Shown: positions 35,827 through 44,820, numbered from the stretch's first letter. The stretch: 55,849 nt of DNA from Mycobacterium sp. KBS0706 (GCF_005938675.2 NZ_VCCH02000056.1:1-55849), one strand, 5' to 3'. Program-made: numbers and translations. Notes: a model not told the origin generated them from the letters alone.

Positions 35827-36366
35827 ATGCGGACGTCGATCGGCCCGGGATGCGGCATGCCGACAGGGGTCAGCGTTGGCAGCGGCGGCGAGGCCCAGGG
35901 CGACACCCTGTTCGGCGTCGAGAACGTCTCCGGCAGCCAGGGCAGCGACAGCCTCTACGGCAACGCTGGCGCCAATGTGCTGCAGGGATGGAACGGCAAC
36001 GACCTGCTCGTCGGCCGGGCCGGCAAGGACACGCTCACCGGCGGCGCTGGGACGGACCGCTTCCAGTACACTGCCCTCGGCGACAGCGTGATCGGGGCCA
36101 ATGCCGACCGGATCACCGATTTCAGCCACGCCCAGGGCGACCGCATCGACCTGTCGGGCATCGACGCCGGCATCGGCGCGGCCGGCAACCAGGCCTTCCG
36201 TTTCCTCGGCACCGGCGCCTACACCCACCATGCCGGTGAGCTGCACTATTTCCACAGCGGCTCGGACACCGTCCTTTCCGGCGACGTCAATGGCGACGGC
36301 GTCTCCGATTTCAACATCGTCCTCTCCGGCCGCCTGACCCTGGTCGCCGGGGACTTCACGCTGTAG
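35827..36366 (+). pseudogene. short RTX C-terminal domain, probably 5'-truncated
   Basis: A 179-codon frame encoding only RTX repeats (GSQGSDSLYGNAGANVLQGW and LLVGRAGKDTLTGGAGTD) and the serralysin-type C-terminal domain ending VAGDFTL. It is closely similar in pattern to the C-terminal half of the RTX protein at 25.0-26.1 kb. It opens in mid-repeat with no ribosome site, suggesting the remains of a longer secreted protein cut at its 5' end. The alternative is a genuine small RTX protein starting at ATG 35857. A strong hairpin follows it. Confidence 0.6.
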
Positions 36367-36377
36367 CGGAAACGCGA

Positions 36378-36404
36378 CGGGCCGGCCTCCAGGAGGCCGG
36401 CCCG
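36378..36404. terminator. bidirectional terminator hairpin between RTX fragment and prs
   Basis: CGGGCCGGCCTCC (36378-36390) and GGAGGCCGGCCCG (36392-36404), a perfect 13-bp dyad with a one-base spacer, lies between convergent genes 11 bases after the RTX stop and 22 bases from the prs stop. It lacks T-tracts but is strong and well placed for both strands. Confidence 0.7.
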
Positions 36405-36426
36405 CATCCATGACAGCAGGTTCTTC

Positions 36427-37359
<933 letters not shown>

Positions 37360-37467
37360 AGGGAGCGGCTCGGTGGTCTCGGGCGGTGGCCGGGGCCGGA
37401 TGCGGCTGCGTATATCCCGCGCGCACCGGGGTGTAAACGGACTTCGCGCAACCCTGACCCCGAATTG

Positions 37468-37542
37468 TCACATCATCATCAGCACGCAGCCGCCGAGCAG
37501 CGCCACGACGATGAATAGGAACAGCGTGATCAGATGCGGCAT
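37468..37542 (-). CDS. tiny single-membrane-span protein (24 residues)
   Basis: A 24-residue frame, MPHLITLFLFIVVALLGGCV with LMMM and a TGA stop. It is almost entirely hydrophobic, long enough for one membrane helix, and contains a lipobox-like GGC. It starts six bases after the pgeF stop, so it could be translated by coupling to pgeF, and it lies upstream of prs. Tiny inner-membrane proteins commonly modulate a larger partner, but no partner is visible. Chance is possible; support comes from position and the unusually clean hydrophobic composition. Confidence 0.42.
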   Translation of the reverse strand: MPHLITLFLFIVVALLGGCVLMMM

Positions 37543-37547
37543 GGTTC

Positions 37548-38315
37548 TCAGCCCGTCAGCAGAATCGCCGAGATCTGCCGGCCATAGTCCGGCTCCTTGC
37601 GCAGAGTGGTGCGGCGATAACTGAAGAACTGGTCCTCGCGCGCCAGCGTGTCGAGCCCGGTGACGGTGACGTCGCGCAGCCCGGCGCGGCGCAGGCGATG
37701 CGCGACATAGCCCGGCAGGTCGAAATGGGGCCGAGGCCCGGCGCCGCTGCCGGGGATGCGGAAGAAGCCGGCGCTGTCCGGGTCCTCCGCCAGGAACCGG
37801 TCGCGGAATTCCGGGCCGACTTCGTAGCTGTCCGGGCCGATGCAGGGGCCGACGGCCGCCGCGATCCGCTCCGGCACCGCGCCGAGCGCCCGCATCGCCG
37901 CGACGGTGGCGTCGGTGACGCCGCCGAGCGCGCCCTTCCAGCCGGCATGGGCGGCGCCGATCACCCCGGCCTCGGCATCGGCGAACAGGATCGGCGCGCA
38001 GTCGGCGGTGAGGATGCCCAGCGCCAGGCCGGGCCGGTCGGTGACCATGGCGTCGGCCTGGGGCGACGACTCCGGCGTCCAGGGCCCGGTCACGGTCGCG
38101 ACGTTCGGTCTGTGCACCTGGTAGACGGTCAGCAGCGTCTCGGCCGGCCCCAGCTCGCGCCGGCAGCGGTCGCGATTCTCGGCCACCGCCTCGCGCCGGT
38201 CGCCGGAGCCGAAGCCGCAGTTGCGCGAGGCGAAGATGCCCTCGCTGACGCCGCCGGTGCGCGGGAAGAAGCCATGGCCGATGCCGGGCAGGGCGAGGGC
38301 GTCGACGGTGATCAC
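37548..38315 (-). CDS. pgeF: peptidoglycan editing factor PgeF (laccase-domain, YfiH/DUF152)
   Basis: A 255-residue purine-nucleoside/multicopper-like laccase-domain protein. Conserved Cys/His metal-site segments are visible: VYQVHRPNV, LTADCAPILFAD, GAAHAGWKGALGG and GPCIGPDSYEV. In E. coli, PgeF removes L-serine-containing muropeptide precursors; family members can also act as adenosine deaminase/phosphorylase-like enzymes. The start codon is GTG (38315). It lies 52 bases downstream of the SAM methyltransferase gene, forming a run lgt - methyltransferase - pgeF - tiny ORF. Confidence 0.9.
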   Translation of the reverse strand: MITVDALALPGIGHGFFPRTGGVSEGIFASRNCGFGSGDRREAVAENRDRCRRELGPAETLLTVYQVHRPNVATVTGPWTPESSPQADAMVTDRPGLALGILTADCAPILFADAEAGVIGAAHAGWKGALGGVTDATVAAMRALGAVPERIAAAVGPCIGPDSYEVGPEFRDRFLAEDPDSAGFFRIPGSGAGPRPHFDLPGYVAHRLRRAGLRDVTVTGLDTLAREDQFFSYRRTTLRKEPDYGRQISAILLTG

Positions 38316-38367
38316 GAGGCGGGCTCCGGCCGATGCGGACGAGGACGGAATAGCATCGCCGGCGCGG

Positions 38368-39450
38368 TCACGGAAACCCCGCCGGCGCGCCGAGGCCGGG
38401 CGCGGTCAGGGCCAGGGCCTTGAACAGCGTGCCCATCTGCTGCGGCCCGGCCAGGCGCTCGACCGCAGCGTCGATCTCGGCGGCGCGGGCCGGGGAGGCG
38501 TTCTTCAACTGCGCCGCGCGGGCGTGCAGCCCCAGCGACTCCAGGAATGCGCCCTGGGTCACCGGGCCATGGGCGGCGGCGCCGGCCTGGGTCGCGGCGG
38601 CGGCCAGGGCCTGGAAATCGACATGGGCGGTCAGGTCGGCCTCGCCCGGCGCCTCCAGCGGATCGGCGAAGGCGTGGCGCCGGATCGCCTGAAAGCTGTC
38701 GCCCGGCGCACTGCTGGCAGGGCCGTAATCGACGATCAGCGCAGCCCCGCCCTGCTGCGTCAGGCGCCGGCCGAGCAGGGCGGCGTGCGACAGCCCGGCC
38801 GGGCAGGCCTCGGCGATCGACCCCTCCGATGCGCCCCGCACCGACTCCGGGATCAGCGCCAGCCCGGGGTCGGCGCGGGCCGACAGCTCCCAGCGCAGCC
38901 GGCCGGCGGTCTCGTCCCAGCCGACCAGCCGCTCGTGCCAGCCCTTGGCCCCGCGCTGCCATTGCCGGATCGGCAGGGCGTCGAAGAACTCGTTGGCGAC
39001 CACCAGCGCCGGCCCGTCCGGCAGGTCGGCCAGCCGGTCCAGCCAGACCGGATCCGCATCGGGCAGCCGCGCCGCCTGGGCCGCCCGCAGGGCCGGGCTG
39101 GTCTCGACCAGATGCAGCCGCAGCGCGGCGCGGAAGCCGGGCGCGGCGCGGCCAATGGCGCGCAGCGCGTCCTGCATCAGCGTGCCACGGCCGGGGCCGA
39201 GCTCGACCAGCAGCACCGGGTCGGGCGCGCCCATCCGCTGCCACAGGTCGGCGCACCACAGCCCGATCAGCTCGCCGAAGACCTGGCTGATCTCCGGCGC
39301 GGTGGTGAAGTCGCCGGCGGCGCCCAGCGGGTCCTGCCGGATGTAGTAGCCATGCCGCGGATGGCCCAGCGCCTCGGCCATGTACTGCGCCACCGTCAGC
39401 GGGCCGTCGACGGCGATGCGGCGGCGCAGCAGGTCGAGCAGCGGGGTCAC
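38368..39450 (-). CDS. SAM-dependent methyltransferase, MidA/NDUFAF7 (DUF185) family
   Basis: A 360-residue class I methyltransferase. The SAM site GxGxG-like loop is VLLVELGPGRGTLMQD, with the family segments HPRHGYYIRQDPLGAAGDFTTAPEIS, ALVVANEFFDALPIRQW and LIVDYGP. The human relative NDUFAF7 symmetrically dimethylates an arginine of complex I subunit NDUFS2; bacterial members are less well understood. The GTG start (39450) overlaps the lgt stop (GTGA), so it is coupled to lgt. The frame continues upstream through lgt antisense-like sequence and is rejected. Confidence 0.9.
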   Translation of the reverse strand: MTPLLDLLRRRIAVDGPLTVAQYMAEALGHPRHGYYIRQDPLGAAGDFTTAPEISQVFGELIGLWCADLWQRMGAPDPVLLVELGPGRGTLMQDALRAIGRAAPGFRAALRLHLVETSPALRAAQAARLPDADPVWLDRLADLPDGPALVVANEFFDALPIRQWQRGAKGWHERLVGWDETAGRLRWELSARADPGLALIPESVRGASEGSIAEACPAGLSHAALLGRRLTQQGGAALIVDYGPASSAPGDSFQAIRRHAFADPLEAPGEADLTAHVDFQALAAAATQAGAAAHGPVTQGAFLESLGLHARAAQLKNASPARAAEIDAAVERLAGPQQMGTLFKALALTAPGLGAPAGFP

Positions 39451-40277
39451 GTGCTCGGCGAGGGGGCCGGGGCAGGGGCCTCGACCGCCGGTCGGCGGGC
39501 CGCCCACAGCACGACGGCGAGACCGATCAGAATCATCGGGATCGACAGCTGCTGGCCCCGGGTGAACCAGTCGGTGCCCATCAGATAGCCCAGCTGGGCA
39601 TCCGGCTCGCGCACGAACTCGACCAGGAAGCGCGACAGCCCGTACCAGGCGATGAAGGTGCCCAGCACGATGCCCGGCTTGGCCCGGATGCGCGGGCTGG
39701 CGGCGAGCGGCAGCAGGATCAGGAACAGCAGCAGCCCTTCCAGCCCCGCCTCGTACAGCTGGCTGGGGTGCCGTGGCGCCGGCCCGGCATTCGGGAACAC
39801 CATGCCCCAGGTCACCCATGGCTCGGTCACCGCGCGGCCCCACAACTCGCCATTCACGAAATTGGCGATGCGGCCGAAGAACAGGCCGATCGGCGCCGCG
39901 GCGCCGACCACGTCGCCCAGTAGCAGGGGCGAGAAGCCGCGGCTGCGGGCGAACAGGATGATCGCGGCGGTGACGCCGAGGAAGCCGCCATGGAAGGACA
40001 TGCCGCCATGCCAGATCTCCAGGATCGACAGCGGTTCCGCCAGATACTCGTCGAGATTGTAGAACAGGACATAGCCGAGCCGGCCGCCCAGGATGGTGCC
40101 GACCACCGCCCAGGTCAGGAAGTCGTCCAGCGCCATCCGGTCGGGCGGCAGCGTGGTGCGGCGGGTCAGCCACAGGGCATAGCGCCAGCCCAGGATGAAG
40201 CCGGCGATGTAGGCGAGCGCGTACCAGCGGATCGCGATGGGACCGATCTGCAGGGCGACCGGATCGAACCAACCCAT
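39447..40277 (-). CDS. lgt: prolipoprotein diacylglyceryl transferase Lgt
   Basis: A 276-residue inner-membrane enzyme that transfers diacylglycerol to the lipobox Cys of prolipoproteins, with seven membrane segments. Signature segments are visible: WHGGMSFHGGFLG, GLFFGRIANFVNGELWG (the Lgt signature with the essential Arg and Asn-Gly) and PRHPSQLYEAGLEG. The ATG at 40277 opens with the conserved MGWFDPVALQIGPIAIRWY; the longer upstream frame is antisense to the next gene. It overlaps the methyltransferase gene start. The lipoprotein at 12.5 kb is one potential substrate. Confidence 0.96.
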   Translation of the reverse strand: MGWFDPVALQIGPIAIRWYALAYIAGFILGWRYALWLTRRTTLPPDRMALDDFLTWAVVGTILGGRLGYVLFYNLDEYLAEPLSILEIWHGGMSFHGGFLGVTAAIILFARSRGFSPLLLGDVVGAAAPIGLFFGRIANFVNGELWGRAVTEPWVTWGMVFPNAGPAPRHPSQLYEAGLEGLLLFLILLPLAASPRIRAKPGIVLGTFIAWYGLSRFLVEFVREPDAQLGYLMGTDWFTRGQQLSIPMILIGLAVVLWAARRPAVEAPAPAPSPST

Positions 40278-40398
40278 GTCTGTTCCCGTTCCGGGTGGCG
40301 GAGCGTGCCTTATAGGCGCGCGGTCCAGCGTGTTGCAACGCGGGGAACCGGCCGCCATATTGCCTGATGATGATGATTTGTTCCGGATACCGCCCGAC

Positions 40399-40773
40399 AT
40401 GCCCTTCGACACCAAGCTGATCGACGATCTGGTCCGCGTCGCGACCGGAGCCTTCGGTGCCGTCGCCGGCGTGCGCGAGGAGGCGAGGACCCGCCTGCGC
40501 GAGCAGTTCGAGCACGTCCTGTCGCGGCTCGACGTGGTTACCCGCGAGGAGTTCGAGATCGTCCGCGCCCTGGCCCAGCGGGCGCGCGAGGAGCAGGAGC
40601 TGCTGGCCGCCCGGGTGGCGGCGCTGGAAGCCGCGGCCAAGCCTGCGGCTCCGAAGCGGGCGGCCCCGGCAGCTGCAACCGCGGCCGCCAAGCCTGCCCG
40701 CAAGGCCAAGGCCGCCCCGGCGGAGGCCCCTGCGCCGAAGGGCCGCAGGCCTCGGGCCAAGGTTGCAGACTGA
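40399..40773 (+). CDS. ubiK: ubiquinone biosynthesis accessory factor UbiK-like (BMFP)
   Basis: A 124-residue protein. The first 80 residues match the UbiK/BMFP family (FDTKLIDDLVRVATGAFGAV and REEFEIVRALAQRAREEQELLAARVAALEA), a trimeric coiled coil that binds lipids and aids the aerobic ubiquinone complex. The C-terminal 45 residues are Ala/Pro/Lys-rich, low complexity and basic (AKPARKAKAAPAEAPAPKGRR). The ATG at 40399 is used because the family begins at this point; the upstream part of the frame is antisense-like. It is divergent from lgt. Confidence 0.8.
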   Translation: MPFDTKLIDDLVRVATGAFGAVAGVREEARTRLREQFEHVLSRLDVVTREEFEIVRALAQRAREEQELLAARVAALEAAAKPAAPKRAAPAAATAAAKPARKAKAAPAEAPAPKGRRPRAKVAD

Positions 40774-40954
40774 ATTTCGTCACAAATCATCCACAACTTT
40801 TATCGCGACGGCGGAGCATATCGATTGCGCCCATCAAGCCCTTGTGCGACCGTCGTCTTGGAAAGGCTGTAATGGTTAACACCACTACACATTGGGTATT
40901 GGCCGAGCGCGAGCGCCACCGGTGCGCATCGCCGCGGTACGGGAGCGGAGGATC

Positions 40955-41464
40955 ATGACCACAGCGTCCCAGACCTTCGAGGAAGCCGCCTTCACCCAAA
41001 ACCCCCTCGACACGCTCGAGGAAATCATCGGCGCCAATGATTGGAGTTTCGAGCGCGCCAGCAACGAGGAGATGCTGGCCGAGGTCGCCGGCCGGTGGTG
41101 CAGCTATCGCCTGTTCTTCTTCTGGCAGGAGGAGATCAGCGCCATGCAGTTCTCCTGCCAGTTCGACCTGAAGGTGCCGGAGAAGAAGCGCCGCGACGTG
41201 GCGGAGCTGCTCGGCATCATCAACGAGCGGATGTGGCTCGGCCATTTCGACGTCGACTCTGAGGAGCTGACGCCGATGTTCCGGCATACTACGCTGCTGC
41301 GCGGCGCCCAGGCGGCAAGCCAGGAGCAGCTCGAGGACCTGGTCGACATCGCGCTGACCGAGTGCGAGCGCTTCTACCCCGCCTTCCAGTTCATCCTGTG
41401 GGGCGGCAAGAGCGCCAGCGAGGCGGTCTCCGCCGCGATCCTGGACACGGTCGGCGAAGCCTGA
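40955..41464 (+). CDS. YbjN-domain protein
   Basis: A 169-residue protein with the YbjN fold: a long conserved stretch including NDWSFERASNEEMLAEVAGRW, CQFDLKVPEKKR, LLGIINERMWLGHFDVDSE and FQFILWGGKSASEAV. YbjN proteins are chaperone-like or type III secretion chaperone-fold proteins that affect motility and stress survival in E. coli. GGAGGATC directly precedes the ATG. The frame extends upstream but only this start has a ribosome site. It ends at a canonical terminator. Confidence 0.88.
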   Translation: MTTASQTFEEAAFTQNPLDTLEEIIGANDWSFERASNEEMLAEVAGRWCSYRLFFFWQEEISAMQFSCQFDLKVPEKKRRDVAELLGIINERMWLGHFDVDSEELTPMFRHTTLLRGAQAASQEQLEDLVDIALTECERFYPAFQFILWGGKSASEAVSAAILDTVGEA

Positions 41465-41494
41465 CGCGGTTCGGCCGATGCGGCCCTGACGATG

Positions 41495-41524
41495 AGCCCG
41501 GCTTCTCGCGAAGCCGGGCTTTTT
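41495..41524 (+). terminator. rho-independent terminator after ybjN-like gene
   Basis: AGCCCGGCTTC-TCGC-GAAGCCGGGCT, an 11-bp perfect stem with a 4-base loop, followed by TTTT. It is 31 bases after the stop and the best intrinsic terminator in the window. Confidence 0.9.
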
Positions 41525-41529
41525 CGTGG

Positions 41530-41770
41530 TGCGGAGGCTGAGAGATAGCGCGATGGCGCGGCGGACGCCCAGGGCGGTGCGGTTGAAGCCGGCTTCGGCC
41601 CGGCCGGCGCGGTCGGGATCGCCGGTCTGCACGGCGGTGACGGCCTGGGCCTGGAAGGCGCGGGCCAGCTCCAGGCCGAGCTCCCTCAACTCGGACAGCA
41701 CCTCGGCGTCCCGCTCGTCCGGGGGCGGCGGGGCGACAGAGGGAGTTCCGGCTTTGATGTCATTGACCAT
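41530..41770 (-). pseudogene. 3'-truncated remnant of a Leu/Ala-rich family protein under an SOS box
   Basis: From ATG 41770, about 80 codons give a coherent helical protein (MVNDIKAGTPSVAPPPPDER, then EVLSELRELGLELARAFQAQ and FNRTALGVRRAIALSLSLR). This resembles the N-terminal part of a larger alphaproteobacterial protein family of unknown function. Past LSLSLR the frame enters the ybjN terminator and then antisense of ybjN, with no stop for hundreds of codons, as expected for a gene whose 3' end has been lost. A LexA box lies 10 bases upstream. The family memory is weak; the truncation is inference. Confidence 0.5.
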
Positions 41771-41780
41771 TCCAAAAATA

Positions 41781-41795
41781 GAACATAACAGGAAC
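41781..41795 (-). promoter_or_regulatory. LexA (SOS) box
   Basis: On the minus strand GTTC-CTGTTAT-GTTC exactly fits the alphaproteobacterial LexA consensus GTTC-N7-GTTC. It lies 10 bases before the ATG at 41770 in an AT-rich patch that could hold the -10 region, so the downstream frame should be damage-inducible. Confidence 0.75.
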
Positions 41796-41935
41796 AAAAA
41801 GTCCAGCGAAATCAGTTCTCGCCATGTCCTGTCCCCGGCAGGTGCACGGCCGGGGTTCCGGCCGGCGGACGACGACCGTGCCCTCTCGCGCGGAATCGTG
41901 CTAGGTCGGCACTGCGCTGATCGTGGGGAGTGCGC

Positions 41936-42388
41936 ATGCCCAAGATCGATATCGCCGCCGTGCCGGAGCGCAAGGGCTCCGGTTATCCGTCCCCCTTTGA
42001 CGCCCCCTGCGCCGACCGCATCCGGCAGCGCCTGGGCGATGCCGCGGGGCTTGCCGATTTCGGGGTCAACCTGATGCGCCTGCCGCCGGGCGGCTGGTCC
42101 AGCCAGCGCCACTGGCATTCGGCCGAGGACGAGTTCGTCTATGTGCTGCAGGGCGAAGTTGTGCTGGTCGAGGATGGCGGCGAGACAGTGCTTCGCGCCG
42201 GCGACTGCGCGGCCTTTCCGAAGAACTCCGGCAACGGCCACCACATGATCAACCGGTCGGGCGCCATGGCGGTCTATCTCGAGGTCGGCTCGCGCTCGCC
42301 CGAGGACGTGATCACCTGCTCAGACGTCGACATGATGAGCCCCAGCACCGACGGCCGGTTCCTGCATAAGGACGGCACGCCCTACTGA
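41936..42388 (+). CDS. cupin-domain protein
   Basis: A 150-residue single-domain cupin. Cupin motif 1 is visible as PGGWSSQRHWHSAEDEFVYVLQGE with two His and one Glu ligand (HxH...E), and motif 2 as GDCAAFPKNSGNGHHMINRSG with the further His. It probably binds a divalent metal and acts as an oxygenase, isomerase or small-molecule sensor; the substrate is unknown. GGGGAG lies 5 bases before the ATG. It is followed 13 bases later by a hydrolase gene in the same direction and probably forms an operon with it. Confidence 0.87.
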   Translation: MPKIDIAAVPERKGSGYPSPFDAPCADRIRQRLGDAAGLADFGVNLMRLPPGGWSSQRHWHSAEDEFVYVLQGEVVLVEDGGETVLRAGDCAAFPKNSGNGHHMINRSGAMAVYLEVGSRSPEDVITCSDVDMMSPSTDGRFLHKDGTPY

Positions 42389-42401
42389 CCCGGAGGTGAC
42401 G

Positions 42402-42983
42402 ATGACCGAGGTCCTGATGTTCCACCACGCCCAGGGGCTGACCCCGGGACTGCGCGCCTTCGCCGACGTGCTGCGGACCGCCGGCCACACCGTGCACGCG
42501 CCCGACCTGTTCGACGGGCGGACCTTCGGCAGCATCGAGGAGGGGATGGCCTTCATCCACCAGGCCGGATTCGACGAGTTGCGGGAGCGTGGCGTCCGCA
42601 TCGCCGACGCCCTGCCGCCCGGGCTGGTCTATGTCGGCTTCTCCTTCGGCGTGCTGCCGGCGCAGAAGCTGGCCCAGACCCGGCCGGGAGCGCGCGGAGC
42701 CCTGCTGTTCTATTCCTGCATCCCGATCAGCGGCGACTGGGCCTTCGGGCCCTGGCCGGACGGTGTGCCGGTCCAGATCCACGGCATGGACGCCGACCCG
42801 GTCTTCGTCGGCGAGGGCGACGTCGACGCCGCCCGCGAGATCGTCGCCAAGGTCGAGGATGCGGAGCTGTTCCTGTATCCGGGCGACCAGCATTATTTCG
42901 CCGACAGCTCGCTGCCGTCCTATGACGCGGCGGCGACCGCGCTGCTGACCAGACGGGTGCTCGGGCTCCTGGATCGCGTCTGA
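42402..42983 (+). CDS. dienelactone-hydrolase family protein with Ser nucleophile
   Basis: A 193-residue alpha/beta hydrolase. The nucleophile elbow reads VGFSFGVLPAQ, with Ser where many dienelactone hydrolases have Cys; the acidic residue is likely the Asp of IHGMDADPVF and the His is in YPGDQHYFADSS. The reaction could be lactone, ester or thioester hydrolysis; the substrate is unknown. GGAGG lies 5 bases before ATG 42402, which is preferred over GTG 42396. It is followed by a nested palindrome. Confidence 0.87.
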   Translation: MTEVLMFHHAQGLTPGLRAFADVLRTAGHTVHAPDLFDGRTFGSIEEGMAFIHQAGFDELRERGVRIADALPPGLVYVGFSFGVLPAQKLAQTRPGARGALLFYSCIPISGDWAFGPWPDGVPVQIHGMDADPVFVGEGDVDAAREIVAKVEDAELFLYPGDQHYFADSSLPSYDAAATALLTRRVLGLLDRV

Positions 42984-42992
42984 CCCGCCATC

Positions 42993-43031
42993 GATTGTGC
43001 TGGGAATCCGATCAATCGGATCTGCACAATC
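42993..43031. promoter_or_regulatory. nested palindrome between hydrolase and aldo/keto reductase genes
   Basis: An outer perfect dyad GATTGTGC (42993-43000) / GCACAATC (43024-43031) encloses an inner perfect dyad ATCCGAT-CA-ATCGGAT (43006-43021). As RNA this is one large, mostly paired hairpin; as DNA it is two nested operator-like dyads 160 bases before the reductase. Confidence 0.55.
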
Positions 43032-43190
43032 TATTTGTCCCATCTAGAGCGGCATTCCATTCTGTCTGCGATCCCGACGCGGCAGGCGGCCGGCCGGGTC
43101 CACATTCGTTTTGCCTCTCCAGCAGACGCCGGCACCGGGCCGCGGCCCGGGCGCTCGGCCCGGTTCCGACATCCCGACGGGAGCAAGACC

Positions 43191-44222
43191 ATGGAATATC
43201 GCAAGCTCGGCAACAGCGGCGCGGTGGTGACGGCGTACTGCCTCGGCACCATGACCTTCGGCAAGGAGTCCGACGAGGCCACGTCCTTCGCGCTGATGAA
43301 TGACTATGTCGAGGCCGGCGGCAATTTCCTCGACACCGCCGACGTCTACAGCGCCGGCGTGTCGGAGGAGATCATCGGCCGCTGGCTGAAGAGCCGGCCG
43401 GGCATCGCCCAGGACCTGGTGATCGCCACCAAGGGCCGGTTCCCGATGGGCGCGGGGCCAAACGATCTGGGCCTGTCGCGCAAGCATCTGGGGGCGGCGC
43501 TCGACGCCTCGCTGCGGCGCCTGGGCGTCGAGCAGGTCGATCTCTACCAGATGCACGCCTGGGACGCGCTGACGCCGCTGGAGGAGACGCTGCGCTTCCT
43601 CGACGATTCGGTCCGCAACGGCAAGATTGCCTATTACGGCTTCTCGAACTTCCTCGGCTGGCAACTGACCAAGGCGGTGTGGCTGGCCAAGGCCAACGGC
43701 TATGCGCCGCCGGTGACGCTGCAGCCGCAATACAACCTGCTGGTCCGCGACATCGAGCACGAGATCGTGCCGGCGGCGCTCGATGCCGGGATCGGGCTGC
43801 TGCCGTGGTCGCCGCTGGGCGGCGGCTGGCTGTCCGGCAAATACAAGCGCGACCAGATGCCGACCGGCGCCACCCGCCTGGGCGAGAACCCGCAGCGCGG
43901 CATGGAAGCCTATGACGCCCGCAACGCCAGATCGACGACCTGGGCGGTGATCGGCGCGGTCGAGGACATCGCCAGGGCGCGCGGCGTCGGCATGGCGCAG
44001 GTGGCGCTGGCCTGGGTCGCGGCGCAGCCGGCGGTGACCTCGGTCATCCTGGGCGTCCGCACGCAGGCGCAACTGGCCGACAACCTGGGCGCGGCAAAGT
44101 TGGCGCTGACCGGCGACGAGATCGCCACGCTTGACGCGGTCAGCCGGCCCGAGATGGCGGAATACCCCTACGGCACCGGCGGCATCAACCAGCGCCGCCG
44201 CAAGATCGAAGGAGGGCGCTGA
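43191..44222 (+). CDS. aldo/keto reductase
   Basis: A 343-residue NADPH-dependent (alpha/beta)8 oxidoreductase. Catalytic tetrad residues are visible: Asp and Tyr in FLDTADVYSAG, Lys in VIATKGRFP, and His in LYQMHAWDAL. The cofactor site includes YYGFSNF, LQPQYNLLVRDIE and the C-terminal VTSVILGVRTQAQLADNLGA. It belongs to the large cluster of general stress/YajO-like reductases; the substrate is unknown. The ATG at 43191 was chosen as the start of the conserved domain; the frame extends upstream through the intergenic region. Confidence 0.92.
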   Translation: MEYRKLGNSGAVVTAYCLGTMTFGKESDEATSFALMNDYVEAGGNFLDTADVYSAGVSEEIIGRWLKSRPGIAQDLVIATKGRFPMGAGPNDLGLSRKHLGAALDASLRRLGVEQVDLYQMHAWDALTPLEETLRFLDDSVRNGKIAYYGFSNFLGWQLTKAVWLAKANGYAPPVTLQPQYNLLVRDIEHEIVPAALDAGIGLLPWSPLGGGWLSGKYKRDQMPTGATRLGENPQRGMEAYDARNARSTTWAVIGAVEDIARARGVGMAQVALAWVAAQPAVTSVILGVRTQAQLADNLGAAKLALTGDEIATLDAVSRPEMAEYPYGTGGINQRRRKIEGGR

Positions 44223-44244
44223 CCCGCGGCCAGCGCCGCCCCGT

Positions 44245-44820
44245 TCAGACCGCCCGGCGCTCGGGCGGGGCGGTGCCGTCGCGGGCCGGCCCGGAGGCCA
44301 TCGCCTCGAACACGCCGTCGCGTCGCACCAGGGCGTGGAACAGCGCCGCTGCGACATGCAGCAGGATCAGCGCGAAGAAGGCGAAGGCCAGGTAGACATG
44401 CGCGCTCCACAGCAGCGCATGCAGGCCGGCATCCTGCGGCAGGATCGGCGGCAGGGTCACGCCCTGGAACAGCACCACCGGATAGGCCGCGGCGGACAGC
44501 ATGCCCCAGCCGATCAGCGGCATGCCGATCATCAGCAGATAAAACGCATAGTGCGACAGATGCGCGGCCAGCTTCATCGGCTCGGGCAGGTCGGCCGGCA
44601 GCGCCGGCGCGCCGTAGCGCAGGCGCAGCCCCAGGCGGATCAGCACCAGCACCAGGATGGCGATGCCGAGCGGCTTGTGGATCGCCACCAGCGTCAGATG
44701 GTTCGGCATGACGGTGGACACCATGCCGACGCCGATGAACAGCATGGCCAGGATGCAGATGGCCATGAGCCAGTGCAGCAGGCGCTGGAACGCGGTGAAG
44801 TGCCGGCGACCCGAGGTCAT
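44245..44820 (-). CDS. cytochrome b561-type di-heme membrane protein
   Basis: A 191-residue four-helix membrane protein. Heme-ligand His candidates lie in FQRLLHWLMAICILA, VAIHKPLGIAILVL, LAAHLSHYAFYLLM and LHALLWSAHVYLAF/ALILLHVAAALFHAL. Its start overlaps the stop of the upstream catalase-like gene (ATGA), so the two are co-translated; such pairs probably pass electrons from the quinone pool to the periplasmic heme enzyme. It ends with a charged tail (DGTAPPERRAV). Confidence 0.92.
   Translation of the reverse strand: MTSGRRHFTAFQRLLHWLMAICILAMLFIGVGMVSTVMPNHLTLVAIHKPLGIAILVLVLIRLGLRLRYGAPALPADLPEPMKLAAHLSHYAFYLLMIGMPLIGWGMLSAAAYPVVLFQGVTLPPILPQDAGLHALLWSAHVYLAFAFFALILLHVAAALFHALVRRDGVFEAMASGPARDGTAPPERRAV

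Noticed and set aside
40787..41529. Continuation of the SOS-box frame antisense to ybjN
   Set aside because: It shows no family resemblance and is open only because of the high-GC antisense phase.
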